This document shows positions 46,997 to 55,315 of a stretch of DNA of 64,000 nucleotides, in pieces. The translations under genes and the position numbers were made by a program. Position 1 is the stretch's first letter, and each line of letters starts with the position of its first letter. The notes under the pieces are model-generated. The model saw only the letters and a program-made list of their open reading frames with translations, was not told the DNA's origin and did not search any database. Origin of the DNA: CAYNLK01 sp964398055. GTDB lineage: Bacteria; Chloroflexota; Anaerolineae; 4572-78; J111. The stretch is taken from positions 1 through 64,000 of the forward strand of contig CAYNLK010000031.1 of NCBI GenBank assembly GCA_964398055.1, given 5' to 3'.

Positions 46997-48235
46997 TTCC
47001 ACTGCCGCCCAAATCAAATTGACTTTAGGCCGGTAATTCTCGACATCGTACATCTCATCCACATCCACCCCGTGGACGCCCTGGTTGACAATATTCAAAT
47101 CGACGTCGGTGAGGTTGTAGCGCTGCTGGTAGGCCGTCATCCGGCCAAATTTGCCCTCTTTCAGTAACCGGGCGGCCAGAATAGCAAAGTTGGTGGCTCC
47201 CAGAAGGTCCTGGCCATCGGGAAAGCCGGTGCGGAGCAGGTATGTTAGGGGTTGGTGGATAACTTCTTCGCCAGTCAGATTCCGCAACAATTCGGCCACA
47301 ACCAGGCCGCTGCCGGCCAGGGAACTGCCGGTCTCCACCACATCAGCCAAAATGAACTCCTCCTCGGCCTCAACCTCTTTGGCCTTCTCCTCGGTCATCA
47401 ACTGCAACACCTGCGACTTGCTGCGCGGCGACAGTTGAGGTGTATAGTCCAGCACTTTGTCCGGTTCAATAGTTGAACCATCACACACGGTTACCACGGC
47501 GTAATTGCTGGGCGTCAACTGCTTGTCTCGCAGAACGTGGCGGGCCAGCTTCTCGGGATCGTAGGGCACTTCGGGGATGATGGCCCGGTCGACCCCGGCC
47601 AAAAACGCGGTCATCAACGAACTCAGCCCGGAATTGACCCGAAACGTTTCGACCACGATGATCTGCTCCCGCGAGGCTGCCAATGCCCGCAGCTCGTGGA
47701 TGAAGGCCACGCTGCGGGCCAGGCCGGTGCTGAAGCCGATGGTGTAATCCGTGCCGTAGATATTGTTGTGGATGGTTTTGGGAATGGCAATGATCGGCAC
47801 CCCTTTCTGGCTGAGATGGGCGGCGTAATGAAGCATATCGTCATCGCCCACCACAATTAAGGCCCGGTAGCCCAGCCGCTGCACCACATCCATAATATGG
47901 TCCGTTAGGTCCTTGCTTTTAACTCCCGGCTCGCGCAAAAATTCGGGGATCAATTTGCGGGGAGTTTCGGCCGGATTGAGGCGGGACGAGTGCAGGAATG
48001 AGCCGGGCGTGCGGTCGATGGGACGGACCAGGTTCTTGGTCAACTCAATGAAATGTTGCCCATACGTGGTCGGGTCGTGCGGGTTGTAGTTGATCAATCC
48101 TTCCCAACCTTTGCGCACGCCGATTGGTTCAAAGCCGTTGTCGATTACCCGGTAAACCAGACTCTTGAGGCACATATTCAGGCCGGGCACATCGCCGCCG
48201 CCGGTTAAGATAGCTACACGCTTGCTCGGATTCAT
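46991..48235 (-). CDS. Phosphofructokinase-like protein with altered catalytic motif
   Basis: The 414-residue protein has the PFK family frame: 'AILTGGGDVPGLNMCLKSLV' at the N terminus and 'LIVVGDDDML' near residue 130. In ordinary PFKs the motif 'PK/GTIDND' holds the catalytic Asp. Here it is 'PKTIHNNIYGTDYTIGFSTG', so that Asp is His156 and the second Asp is Asn158. The GDD and PK pattern would fit a pyrophosphate-dependent type. The usual 'MGR' motif is also changed ('VVETFRVNSG'). It may be a regulatory or different-substrate enzyme. It sits inside an ABC exporter operon, unusual for a glycolytic gene. Confidence 0.75.
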   Translation of the reverse strand: MNPSKRVAILTGGGDVPGLNMCLKSLVYRVIDNGFEPIGVRKGWEGLINYNPHDPTTYGQHFIELTKNLVRPIDRTPGSFLHSSRLNPAETPRKLIPEFLREPGVKSKDLTDHIMDVVQRLGYRALIVVGDDDMLHYAAHLSQKGVPIIAIPKTIHNNIYGTDYTIGFSTGLARSVAFIHELRALAASREQIIVVETFRVNSGLSSLMTAFLAGVDRAIIPEVPYDPEKLARHVLRDKQLTPSNYAVVTVCDGSTIEPDKVLDYTPQLSPRSKSQVLQLMTEEKAKEVEAEEEFILADVVETGSSLAGSGLVVAELLRNLTGEEVIHQPLTYLLRTGFPDGQDLLGATNFAILAARLLKEGKFGRMTAYQQRYNLTDVDLNIVNQGVHGVDVDEMYDVENYRPKVNLIWAAVEN

Positions 48236-48249
48236 ACCTAACTCCCCGT

Positions 48250-48380
48250 GAAAATTATGAATTATGAATTATGAATGGTGAATTGTTATAGGTTACAAGT
48301 TGCAGGTTGGTATTGCTACCTGCCACTTGCCACCTTGCGACCTGCGACCTTATTACCCTGCCACCTGCCGCTTCGCGTGC
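48250..48380 (+). repeat. Period-7 array (TACCTGC / GAATTAT units), intergenic
   Basis: ATGAATT units near 48257 and then CTTGCCACCTTGCGACCTGCGACC-like units of about seven bases occupy the gap between the PFK-like and propeller genes, with a matching left part (TATAGGTTACAAGTTGCAGG). Confidence 0.75.
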
Positions 48381-48388
48381 CACCCGCC

Positions 48389-49861
48389 TCACCGCCACGA
48401 CAGCATCCGCTCATCGACGCCGGCATAATTCAGCGTAAGTCCGGCCAGTGCTCCGTTCGGGAACATGGGACGCTGGTTGGAGCCGTCGGCATTCATCAGC
48501 CAGATTTCCCACTGGCCGGTCCGGTCGGTCACAAAAGCAATCTGGCTGCCATCCGGTGACCAGGTGGGGGCAGCGTTGTTCCAGGCCGGGGTCGGGCTGG
48601 CCACAAAGCGTTCCTTGCCATCGACCACCTCGCGGGTCAACTGCCGGTTTTCGGCCAGCACGGTTAGGGGGGTGCTGGTCAGCCGCTGTCGGTTGCTGCC
48701 GTCGATATTCATCGTGTGAACTTCCCAGTGATCATCCTGCCAGTAAGAAACGGCAATCTTGCTGCCATCCGGCGAAATGACCGGGGTGTGATCCCGCCCA
48801 TCAACCGTGATCGGCTGGCTGGTGCCGGCGTCAAGATTGTGCAGGGCCACCCCTTGATTGCCCCGGAAGATGATCTGGTTAGGTTCAATGGGGTGGCCGC
48901 TGGGGCCATAGCTGTGCCGTTCGGTCGGCAGGTCGACTAACTGGCCCGTAGCCAGGTCAACTTCCGTCAGGGACCAGTAGGCATCGGCCGGAATGGTGTA
49001 TCTGAGAATGCCGCCTTCAAGTTCGATGCCGATAGCCTGGGAAGGAATCCGGATGCCCTGTTCGTTCATAAGGGCCTTCTGGAGGTCAATTCTGCGCCTC
49101 TCCTCCTCCAGGCGGCCGCCGTTCTGCCAGCTAAAAACCAGCTTCGAGCCATCGGCGCTCCAGGTGGGCGACTTCATCTGTCGCCAATTGCTGGCCCAGG
49201 CTCGCTCGCCGCTGCCATCGGTGTTGATGGTGAACAGTTCATACTGTGGTTCCCAGCGAGTGAAAGCAATTTGGCTGCCATCGGGTGACAGTTGCGGATC
49301 GAGACCCTGGGTGATCCGGCGCAAATTAGTGCCGTCGGCATCGATGATGTAAATATCGCCGCCGCTTTGAGTCTGGAAGACCAGTTGCCCGGTCCCGTTG
49401 CCGCGCACCGGGACCACGCCGGGCGCAGCGGGAGCCGCGACAGTTCCGGCGGTTGCAACGCTGGCCACAACGCCGGTGGGCAGGTCAAGCCCTTCCACTT
49501 GCCAGCGGCCGTCGTATCGACCGGTATAGACGGCAACCTCGCGGCTACCCGGCTGCAAGATCGCTTTGGTCTGGTAGGTGACATCGCTGACCCATTCACC
49601 GGCCGTAATTTCAAAACTGGTCACATCTTGCAGTTCGGCCAGTACACTGTCCTGATCCAGGCTATCGAGCAGGTAGAAGTGAGTGACGCCAGCCAGGTCG
49701 GGTCGGGTCAGGCTGATCAGGAAAACCCTGGCCGCTGCCCGGGCCAAAACGGTCTCCAATTCTTCTACTCCCTCTTGAGCCTGAACCGGCGTGGCCCCCA
49801 TAATACCCAGGCTCAGCGAGAGGAACAACAATATTGACAGGTAGACTATCTTTTTGTTCAT
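48389..49861 (-). CDS. Exported TolB/PD40-type beta-propeller protein
   Basis: The protein of about 490 residues starts at 'MNKKIVYLSILLFLSLSLGIMGATPVQAQE', a Sec signal peptide with a cleavage site after 'VQA'. The body contains repeated propeller blades of the form 'SPDGSQIAFTRWEPQYELFTINTDGSGE', with 'DGSQIAF' and 'DGSK' motifs at about 210, 250, 380 and 460. These are WD40-like PD40 repeats as in TolB. The longest frame starts 7 codons earlier, at 49882. It is likely a periplasmic or surface sensor or scaffold of the exporter encoded around it. Confidence 0.82.
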   Translation of the reverse strand: MNKKIVYLSILLFLSLSLGIMGATPVQAQEGVEELETVLARAAARVFLISLTRPDLAGVTHFYLLDSLDQDSVLAELQDVTSFEITAGEWVSDVTYQTKAILQPGSREVAVYTGRYDGRWQVEGLDLPTGVVASVATAGTVAAPAAPGVVPVRGNGTGQLVFQTQSGGDIYIIDADGTNLRRITQGLDPQLSPDGSQIAFTRWEPQYELFTINTDGSGERAWASNWRQMKSPTWSADGSKLVFSWQNGGRLEEERRRIDLQKALMNEQGIRIPSQAIGIELEGGILRYTIPADAYWSLTEVDLATGQLVDLPTERHSYGPSGHPIEPNQIIFRGNQGVALHNLDAGTSQPITVDGRDHTPVISPDGSKIAVSYWQDDHWEVHTMNIDGSNRQRLTSTPLTVLAENRQLTREVVDGKERFVASPTPAWNNAAPTWSPDGSQIAFVTDRTGQWEIWLMNADGSNQRPMFPNGALAGLTLNYAGVDERMLSWR

Positions 49862-49895
49862 AATCACATCCCATCCATCCAACTAACCAACCAAC

Positions 49896-51284
49896 CTACA
49901 ACTCCGGCCCAATTTCAATATCCACAAAGGCGGTCATGCCCCACTTTAACGGGGCGGTATTGCCGCTGGTGATCTCGATCAAAACGGTGTAGGTCTGGTC
50001 GCCGGCTTTGGTGATGGATTTGGGGGTGATGCGGACCACCTTGCCTTCAAAAGACTCATTCGGTAAGGCATCGATGCTGATCTGCACCGTAGACCCCTCT
50101 CTGACGTTCACCACGTCGATCTCGGTCAGGTCATCGGTTTCAATCTGCCAGCGGCTGGCGTCGCCCACCGCCATCACCACCATACCGGGATTGACCATCT
50201 CGCCTTCGTTGATGTTGAGCAAACCGACCAAACCGTCAAAGGGGGCGGTTAAGCGGGTTTTGGCTAACTCAGCTTCGGCTACGCCCACCCGTGACCGGGC
50301 TTCTTCAACCCCGGCCTGAGCCGACCCAACATTAGCCTCCGCCGACTTGACCCGCGCCTCGGCGATGGCAATGTCTTCGTCCGTAGCTCCGGCTTTGAGC
50401 TGGGCCAGGGCCGCCTGGGCCCGGGCCACCTCGGCTTGAGCCTGGGCAATCTGCTCCGGCGTAGCGCCGGCTAACACTTTGTTGAGCGCGGCTATGGCTT
50501 CGCCCAACTGGGCCCGGGCCACGCCAATCTCTTCGTTGGTGGCGCCGTTTACCAGCTTGTCGTACTCGGCTTTGGTCGCCTCGTAATTATTGGTAGCCCG
50601 TTCCAGGGCCAACCCAAAGGGACCCAGTCGATCCGGGTCGCCGTAGACGTTGGCGTCATAATCGGCCTGGGCCTCCCGAACCTCGGCTTCGGCCTGCAAC
50701 AGCCTGGCCGCAACCGACTGGATATCTTCATCCCGAAAACCGGCCAGGACCTGGGCCAGGCTGGCCCGGGCCGTCGCCACCCTGGCTTCAGCCTGGGCAA
50801 CGTCTTCCGGCGTCGCCCCGGTGACGATTTCGGCCAGGGCTGCCTCGGCGCCGGCCAGGGCTGCTTCGGCCTGGGCAATCTCCTCAGGAGTGGCCCCGGC
50901 CAACACTTTCGCCAGGCTGGCCTGCGCTTCGGTTACATTGGCTGCGGCGATGCCGACCCCACTCTCGGCCTGGGCCAGGCCGGCTGTAGCGCTATTCAGA
51001 TTGGCTTGTTGGGTTGTGTCATCCAGCTCCACCAGCACCTGTCCTGCCGTAATGGGGTCGCCTTCCTCCACTGCCACCGATTTAACCCGCCCTCCAACTT
51101 CAAAGGCCAGGTTGGCCTCTTTGATCGGCACCACAAAGGCTTCAGCCGAAACCACGTTGGGCTGCTGCACGGCTTGAACCGGCACCGGCTCAGGCGTTGG
51201 GTCCCCCCCAAACAGGCCGCAGCCGGTCAAACTCACCAGCAACAGGCTGCCCATTAATGTCAGGATGATTGATTTCTGTTTCAT
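49896..51284 (-). CDS. HlyD-family adaptor lipoprotein with long coiled coil
   Basis: The 462-residue protein starts with a lipoprotein signal ('LLLVSLTGCGLFGG', lipobox Cys). The biotinyl-lipoyl-like segment 'VKEANLAFEVGGRVKSVAVEEGDPITAGQVLVELDD' is followed by an Ala/Glu-rich helical hairpin built of repeats such as 'GATPEEIAQAEAALAGAEAAL'. The matching C-terminal arm is 'RLTAPFDGLVGLLNINEGEMV', then the beta-barrel. This is an MFP adaptor for a MacB-type exporter. AAGGAGAGG precedes the ATG. The coiled-coil repeats recur at least four times with 'ATPE' or 'ATDE' starts. Confidence 0.9.
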   Translation of the reverse strand: MKQKSIILTLMGSLLLVSLTGCGLFGGDPTPEPVPVQAVQQPNVVSAEAFVVPIKEANLAFEVGGRVKSVAVEEGDPITAGQVLVELDDTTQQANLNSATAGLAQAESGVGIAAANVTEAQASLAKVLAGATPEEIAQAEAALAGAEAALAEIVTGATPEDVAQAEARVATARASLAQVLAGFRDEDIQSVAARLLQAEAEVREAQADYDANVYGDPDRLGPFGLALERATNNYEATKAEYDKLVNGATNEEIGVARAQLGEAIAALNKVLAGATPEQIAQAQAEVARAQAALAQLKAGATDEDIAIAEARVKSAEANVGSAQAGVEEARSRVGVAEAELAKTRLTAPFDGLVGLLNINEGEMVNPGMVVMAVGDASRWQIETDDLTEIDVVNVREGSTVQISIDALPNESFEGKVVRITPKSITKAGDQTYTVLIEITSGNTAPLKWGMTAFVDIEIGPEL

Positions 51285-51444
51285 GTTTTCCTCTCCTTCA
51301 GCCCAACTGAAATTTCATCAAGATGCCGGCGTGAAACAAGAATTCTTGAACTGTGACCACCCTGCGCTCCACGCCTTGACTCTGAGGTCTTTGGTTGTGG
51401 CGCTTCCTCGTTGGTAATACGAGTTGCCCCAAAAAAAGTTGCAA

Positions 51445-52053
51445 TTAACTTACCCGCAAACCGTTGATAAAAACTTCCATCGCCCAGCGATGCACCCGAT
51501 CAAAGTCAGTCTGAAAATTTCGCAGAAAAGTCAGTTCCAGCATCGCCCGGCCGTGCATAAACGCCCATAAACTAAAGGCGATGCCTTCGTCCGCACATTC
51601 ACCGGTTGTTTGGAACTCCCCTGCCTCCAGCGCGGCCTGAACCGTTTCTAGCAAAATCTGGTAAGGCATATCTGGCTCAACCGGCTGGTCCAGTGAGGTT
51701 CGGGCCGAAGGCAGGGTGTTAAAGATCATCAGAAACTGCTCCGGCTGGCGACGGGCAAAGTCGGCATAGATGAGACCGTACTCGATCAACCGCCTGGCCG
51801 GCGATAGGCTGGCCGGTACCTCCCTGAAAGCAGCGCTCAACTGCTTCATCCCCTCGGTGCAAACCGCGGTCAGAATGTCGTCTTTGCTGTTAAAGTATTC
51901 GTACAGGCTGGCCGGACTATAATCGATACGGCGGGCTATTTCGCGGATCGAGACGCCATCCGGCCCTTTTTCGCTGATGAGTTCGTGGGCCGTTTCCAAA
52001 ATAGCCTGTTTCGTTTTTTCTCGACGCCGTTGGCGGGGGGAAAGTTTAACCAT
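51445..52053 (-). CDS. TetR/AcrR family transcriptional regulator
   Basis: The protein of about 202 residues has an N-terminal TetR helix-turn-helix ('RREKTKQAILETAHELISEKGPDGVSIREIARRIDYSPASLYEYFNSKDDIL'), followed by a ligand-binding helical domain with 'HRWAMEVFINGLRV' at the end. It probably represses the adaptor/exporter genes downstream. I took the ATG at 52053 rather than the preceding TTG. A perfect palindrome TGAACAATGTTCA lies 7 bases before the ATG, a likely autoregulatory operator. Confidence 0.92.
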   Translation of the reverse strand: MVKLSPRQRRREKTKQAILETAHELISEKGPDGVSIREIARRIDYSPASLYEYFNSKDDILTAVCTEGMKQLSAAFREVPASLSPARRLIEYGLIYADFARRQPEQFLMIFNTLPSARTSLDQPVEPDMPYQILLETVQAALEAGEFQTTGECADEGIAFSLWAFMHGRAMLELTFLRNFQTDFDRVHRWAMEVFINGLRVS

Positions 52054-52059
52054 CAATCC

Positions 52060-52072
52060 TGAACAATGTTCA
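52060..52072. promoter_or_regulatory. Palindromic operator candidate of the TetR regulator
   Basis: TGAACAATGTTCA is a 13-base palindrome 7-19 bases upstream of the TetR start; a half-site TTGAACAAT follows at about 52096. The position would block translation initiation or early transcription. Confidence 0.55.
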
Positions 52073-52389
52073 ATAAATTAACTATATTTGAAAATTGAAC
52101 AATAGTATACACAAAATCCGGCGTTTTGTCAATCCCCTGCCTCGGACAACTTTAGATTAAAATCAGGCCCCTTTTTTACAATTGTCAACAGACATTCCAT
52201 AGTTCAATGATGGCTGCCCAATAGCTGGTCGTTGCTCACCCGGCATACCCCCCAATTATAACCGGCAACTTGAATCTCTGTCATCCATCAAGAGTTGTAT
52301 TCCAGGTACGACCGGGGAACTATTGCTCCGTTTACCCGTTCCACCCTATGAATCTGTCTTGAATATAACCCTCAGTTTATCAATAATTT

Positions 52390-52417
52390 GTTAAGGTAAT
52401 GTTAAGTTATAGTTAAA
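52390..52417 (+). promoter_or_regulatory. TTAA direct repeats with 11-base spacing upstream of rsmE
   Basis: GTTAAG at 52390, GTTAAG at 52401 and GTTAAA at 52412 are exactly 11 bases apart, 25 bases before the -35 box of the rsmE promoter. The same spacing and core are found at 34553-34590. The rest of 52073-52389 shows no evident feature. Confidence 0.45.
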
Positions 52418-52441
52418 TATTTTTTGCATAGAGGGTTCAGA

Positions 52442-52470
52442 TTGCTGCTGGCTGCTGTCTGGCGTATAAT
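52442..52470 (+). promoter_or_regulatory. Sigma-70 promoter of rsmE
   Basis: TTGCTG at 52442-52447, 17-base spacer, TATAAT at 52465-52470; the start codon is 38 bases downstream of the -10 box. Confidence 0.7.
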
Positions 52471-52508
52471 CAAGCCGGTAGACTTACTCAAGCTGCCAGT
52501 GACGATGG

Positions 52509-53246
52509 ATGACCCACCGCTTCTTTATTCCAGCCAACTGGATAACTCCCCCCACCGTAAACCTGAGCGGCGACCTGGCCCGCCAGCTCACCACCGTACT
52601 GCGCTTGCAGCCGGGCGATCTCATCATTGTGCTCGACGACTCCGGCCGGGAGTGGCAGGTCCGGCTGACCGAATTGAGCAAGCTGGTTGTACGCGGGGAG
52701 ATTATGAGCCAGCAGCCCGCTCCGGCTGAACCGGCCGTGGCGTTGACGTTGTACCAGGGTACGCTCAAGGGTCAAAAATTTGAGTGGGTCCTCCAAAAAG
52801 GCACCGAATTGGGGGTCAGCCGCTTTGTGCCGGTCATCTGCCAACGCTCGGTGGTCAGGGATCGAGCGGCCCTGGCCAACAAGCAGAAACGCTGGGAGCG
52901 GATCATTCAAGAAGCGGCCGAGCAAAGCGGCCGGGGTCGCTTGCCCCGGCTGGAGGCGGCCATGCCGTTTGAACAGGCTGTGCGGCGCGCCGCGGCTGCC
53001 TCGCTGCGACTGATGGCCTGGGAAGAAGTCGTCGAGGCCAGTCTCAAGTCGGTTTGGCCGGAGCTCCCCCCGGCCAGCGTGGCCCTGATGATTGGGCCGG
53101 AAGGCGGCTTCACCGCGGCCGAGGCGGAGTTGGCCGGCCAGGCCGGTTTCCAACTGGTCAAACTGGGACCGCGCCTCTTGCGGGCCGAAACGGCCAGCCT
53201 GGCCGCGACCGCGGTGATTATGGCCCACCTGGGCGAGTGGGACTAA
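52509..53246 (+). CDS. rsmE: 16S rRNA m3U1498 methyltransferase
   Basis: The 245-residue protein has the RsmE (DUF558) signatures: 'RFFIPANWI' at the start, 'VLRLQPGDLIIVLD', 'KGTELGVSRFVPVICQRSV', and the SPOUT-fold SAM site 'MIGPEGGFTAAEAELAGQAGF' with 'KLGPRLLRAETASLAA'. It methylates U1498 of 16S rRNA in the small subunit. The normal length is about 240-250 residues. It is a single gene before the response regulator, which has its own promoter. Confidence 0.95.
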   Translation: MTHRFFIPANWITPPTVNLSGDLARQLTTVLRLQPGDLIIVLDDSGREWQVRLTELSKLVVRGEIMSQQPAPAEPAVALTLYQGTLKGQKFEWVLQKGTELGVSRFVPVICQRSVVRDRAALANKQKRWERIIQEAAEQSGRGRLPRLEAAMPFEQAVRRAAAASLRLMAWEEVVEASLKSVWPELPPASVALMIGPEGGFTAAEAELAGQAGFQLVKLGPRLLRAETASLAATAVIMAHLGEWD

Positions 53247-53253
53247 TCAGTGA

Positions 53254-53282
53254 TTGACAGCCCCCGCCATTCACTTTAAAAT
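53254..53282 (+). promoter_or_regulatory. Sigma-70 promoter of the response-regulator gene
   Basis: TTGACA at 53254-53259, 17-base spacer, TAAAAT at 53277-53282, with the start codon at 53316. Confidence 0.65.
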
Positions 53283-53315
53283 AGGCGTAATATCCTGTTC
53301 AACCCGGACGAAGTT

Positions 53316-53693
53316 ATGAACAACAAACCCTACATCCTGTACATCGAAGATGAACGGCCTATGATCGAACTGGTCCGCGAAACGCTGAAACTGGGCGGTT
53401 TTGAGGTGGTCGGGGTGACCTCCGGCCAGGCCGGTCTGGAGCAGATGCAGGCTCGCCGGCCCGACCTGCTCCTGCTCGATTTGATGATGCCCCGCATGAG
53501 CGGCTGGGATGTCTACCGGGCTATGCAGGCCGATCCCTATCTGGCTGGCGTGCCAGTCATCGTCATCACCGCCCGCGTGCCCGACCAGGGACTACAACTT
53601 GCCGTGGATCTGCCCCCTGTTGCCGACTACATCACCAAACCCTTCAGCCCGGAGCGGCTGATCCGGTCGGTGCAGAACCTGTTGCCAGGTTAG
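53316..53693 (+). CDS. Stand-alone response regulator receiver domain
   Basis: The 125-residue protein is only a CheY-like receiver: acidic 'IEDERPMI' near the N terminus, phosphoacceptor 'LLLLDLMMPRMSGWDV' with Asp at about residue 55, Thr in 'VIVITARVP', and 'YITKPFSPERL' with the conserved Lys. It has no output domain, so it acts by protein contact with a partner. No histidine kinase is adjacent. Confidence 0.92.
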   Translation: MNNKPYILYIEDERPMIELVRETLKLGGFEVVGVTSGQAGLEQMQARRPDLLLLDLMMPRMSGWDVYRAMQADPYLAGVPVIVITARVPDQGLQLAVDLPPVADYITKPFSPERLIRSVQNLLPG

Positions 53694-53784
53694 TTGATGG
53701 CCCAACCTGGCAGAGCGGTTGCTGTATTCCGGGCCACCCGGGCCGGGGGGGTGCTGGTTGGGGCGCGGCTCGTCGCTGCAGGGG

Positions 53785-53870
53785 AGGAGAATGAGCAATG
53801 AACAATGAACAATTAACAATGAGGAATAGATAGCTTTTTACTCCCTACTCCCTACTCCCTACTCCTTCCT
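53785..53870 (+). repeat. Period-7 array (ACAATGA / ACTCCCT units), intergenic
   Basis: GAACAATGAACAATTAACAATGAGG on the left and CTCCCTA units of exactly seven bases on the right lie between the response regulator and the RusA-like gene. The two halves carry different motifs with the same seven-base period. Confidence 0.75.
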
Positions 53871-54300
53871 CCCCCTCGCCCAAATACACATACTCATCAT
53901 CAAACTGCCATTCGGGAATGGCCTCTAGCTCGACCTCAACGCGGGGGTTGGTGGGGGCCATACGTTTGACCAGGTGGATGTCGACCACCCGGTTGTCGTT
54001 GATGCCCAGGGCCTCCAAAATGGCATCCTGGGTGATCTTTAGCCCGCCATCCAGATCGCGGCGCAGCGGCGTTTCAAAGTAGAAATCCAGAAACAGGCCG
54101 ATCCAACCCTGCTTGAGCGCCGCGATGAACGGCTCACCAATCACCTCGTCCACCCGCAGGCGATGCAGGCACTGCTGCACCTGCCGCTTGAAGGCAACGT
54201 GCTCTTTGGAAAGCACCCTTTTTTTGCCCACCTGGGTATACTGGCTGTTGATGCCCGGCGGCAGCGGCAGAGTAAAATGGACGCGTTGAATTTCAGTCAC
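53845..54300 (-). CDS. RusA family crossover junction endodeoxyribonuclease-like protein
   Basis: The 151-residue protein has the RusA-like pattern: 'HFTLPLPPGINSQY' with a conserved Pro-Asn region, and the acidic motif 'RRDLDGGLKITQDAILEALGINDNRV' with catalytic Asp residues, followed by 'DIHLVKRMAPTNPRVEVELE'. RusA resolves Holliday junctions; similar proteins are often phage-derived, but no other phage gene is near. The last dozen codons are rich in Glu/Gly and overlap the repeat array, so the end of the protein may be extended by it. Confidence 0.85.
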   Translation of the reverse strand: MTEIQRVHFTLPLPPGINSQYTQVGKKRVLSKEHVAFKRQVQQCLHRLRVDEVIGEPFIAALKQGWIGLFLDFYFETPLRRDLDGGLKITQDAILEALGINDNRVVDIHLVKRMAPTNPRVEVELEAIPEWQFDDEYVYLGEGEEGVGSRE

Positions 54301-54428
54301 TGTGGCCTCCTATGCTAATATTTTAGCACGTCCGTTCGGTCACGGCAACCGTTGAATAAATCGCAACTATGGAGGTGACCGCCGCTTGAATAGAGCCGGT
54401 CACCTGCTGAATCTAGAGGCGAATATTT

Positions 54429-54458
54429 TTGGGAGATTCTTCCAATCGTGTGTATAAT
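54429..54458 (+). promoter_or_regulatory. Candidate promoter of the PspA-family gene
   Basis: TTGGGA at 54429-54434, 18-base spacer, TATAAT at 54453-54458, about 54 bases before the start codon. Confidence 0.55.
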
Positions 54459-54511
54459 GCAGGAGTGACCTTTTTTGCTGACGAATTTTGACAACCAAGG
54501 AGATCAAACCG

Positions 54512-55234
54512 ATGGCCCAATCATTTTTCCAGAAAATTGATACCTTAATCAAAGCCAATCTCCACGCCATGGTGGACAAGGCCCTGGATAGCAACTCTGT
54601 AGCTGTGCTGGATGAGTACATTCGCCAGGCCGAAGACAACCTGGATGAGCTGGAAGACGCCCTGGTGACGGTCAAGGGGCAGGTCAAAACCTTGCAGCGC
54701 AAATATGAAACCTTAAAGGCCGAAGCCGAGGCGTTGGATCGGGATATCGACCGCCTGCTGGCTCTGGGCAAAGAAGACCTGGCCGTGGCCGCTCAGAGCC
54801 AGTACAACTCCAAGAATGATCTGGCCGAAGAGTATCGGGTGCAGTTTGAACGGCAGAAAAGTGAAGCCGACAAGCTGGCCGACGCCCGGCTGAAGTTAGA
54901 GGCTCGCCTGCGCACCATCAAGCAGGAGCGGGAGCACGTCATCGGGCTGCTGGAGCTGGCCAAGACCAAAGAAATTGCGGCCAAGAGCATGAAATCCCTG
55001 GGTGACCTGGAGGGTGTGGGCGACTCCGATATCGCCCGCGTGGCCGACAAGATTCGGGCCCGGCTCGACCGAGCCGATGCCGAGGTGGAGATGCGGGCCG
55101 GCCGGCTGAGCAACCAGATGGACGAGGTGCTGGGCAAAGACCGGCTGACCCAGCAGTTGGCCGAACGGCGTCGCCGCTTAGGGCTGGAGGCGGGCGAAGA
55201 GGAAGATACGGCCGCAGCATCGAGCAACCTTTAA
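54512..55234 (+). CDS. pspA: PspA/IM30 family envelope-stress protein
   Basis: The 240-residue protein is an all-helical, coiled-coil member of the PspA/IM30 family: 'SFFQKIDTLIKANLHAMVDKALD' (amphipathic N terminus), 'YIRQAEDNLDELEDALVTVKGQVKTLQRKYE' and later heptad regions. It binds lipid and protects the inner membrane. I took ATG 54512, 7 bases after AAGGAG; the frame also opens at 54488 with TTG. The next gene, a coiled-coil membrane protein, starts 81 bases later and may work with it. Confidence 0.88.
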   Translation: MAQSFFQKIDTLIKANLHAMVDKALDSNSVAVLDEYIRQAEDNLDELEDALVTVKGQVKTLQRKYETLKAEAEALDRDIDRLLALGKEDLAVAAQSQYNSKNDLAEEYRVQFERQKSEADKLADARLKLEARLRTIKQEREHVIGLLELAKTKEIAAKSMKSLGDLEGVGDSDIARVADKIRARLDRADAEVEMRAGRLSNQMDEVLGKDRLTQQLAERRRRLGLEAGEEEDTAAASSNL

Positions 55235-55315
55235 ATCGCTGTCCTCGGGCCGATACTCAATTTCGACGCGAGCAGAATAGGGCAAATAGAGTTTTCCTGA
55301 TGTTGACGCAGACCA

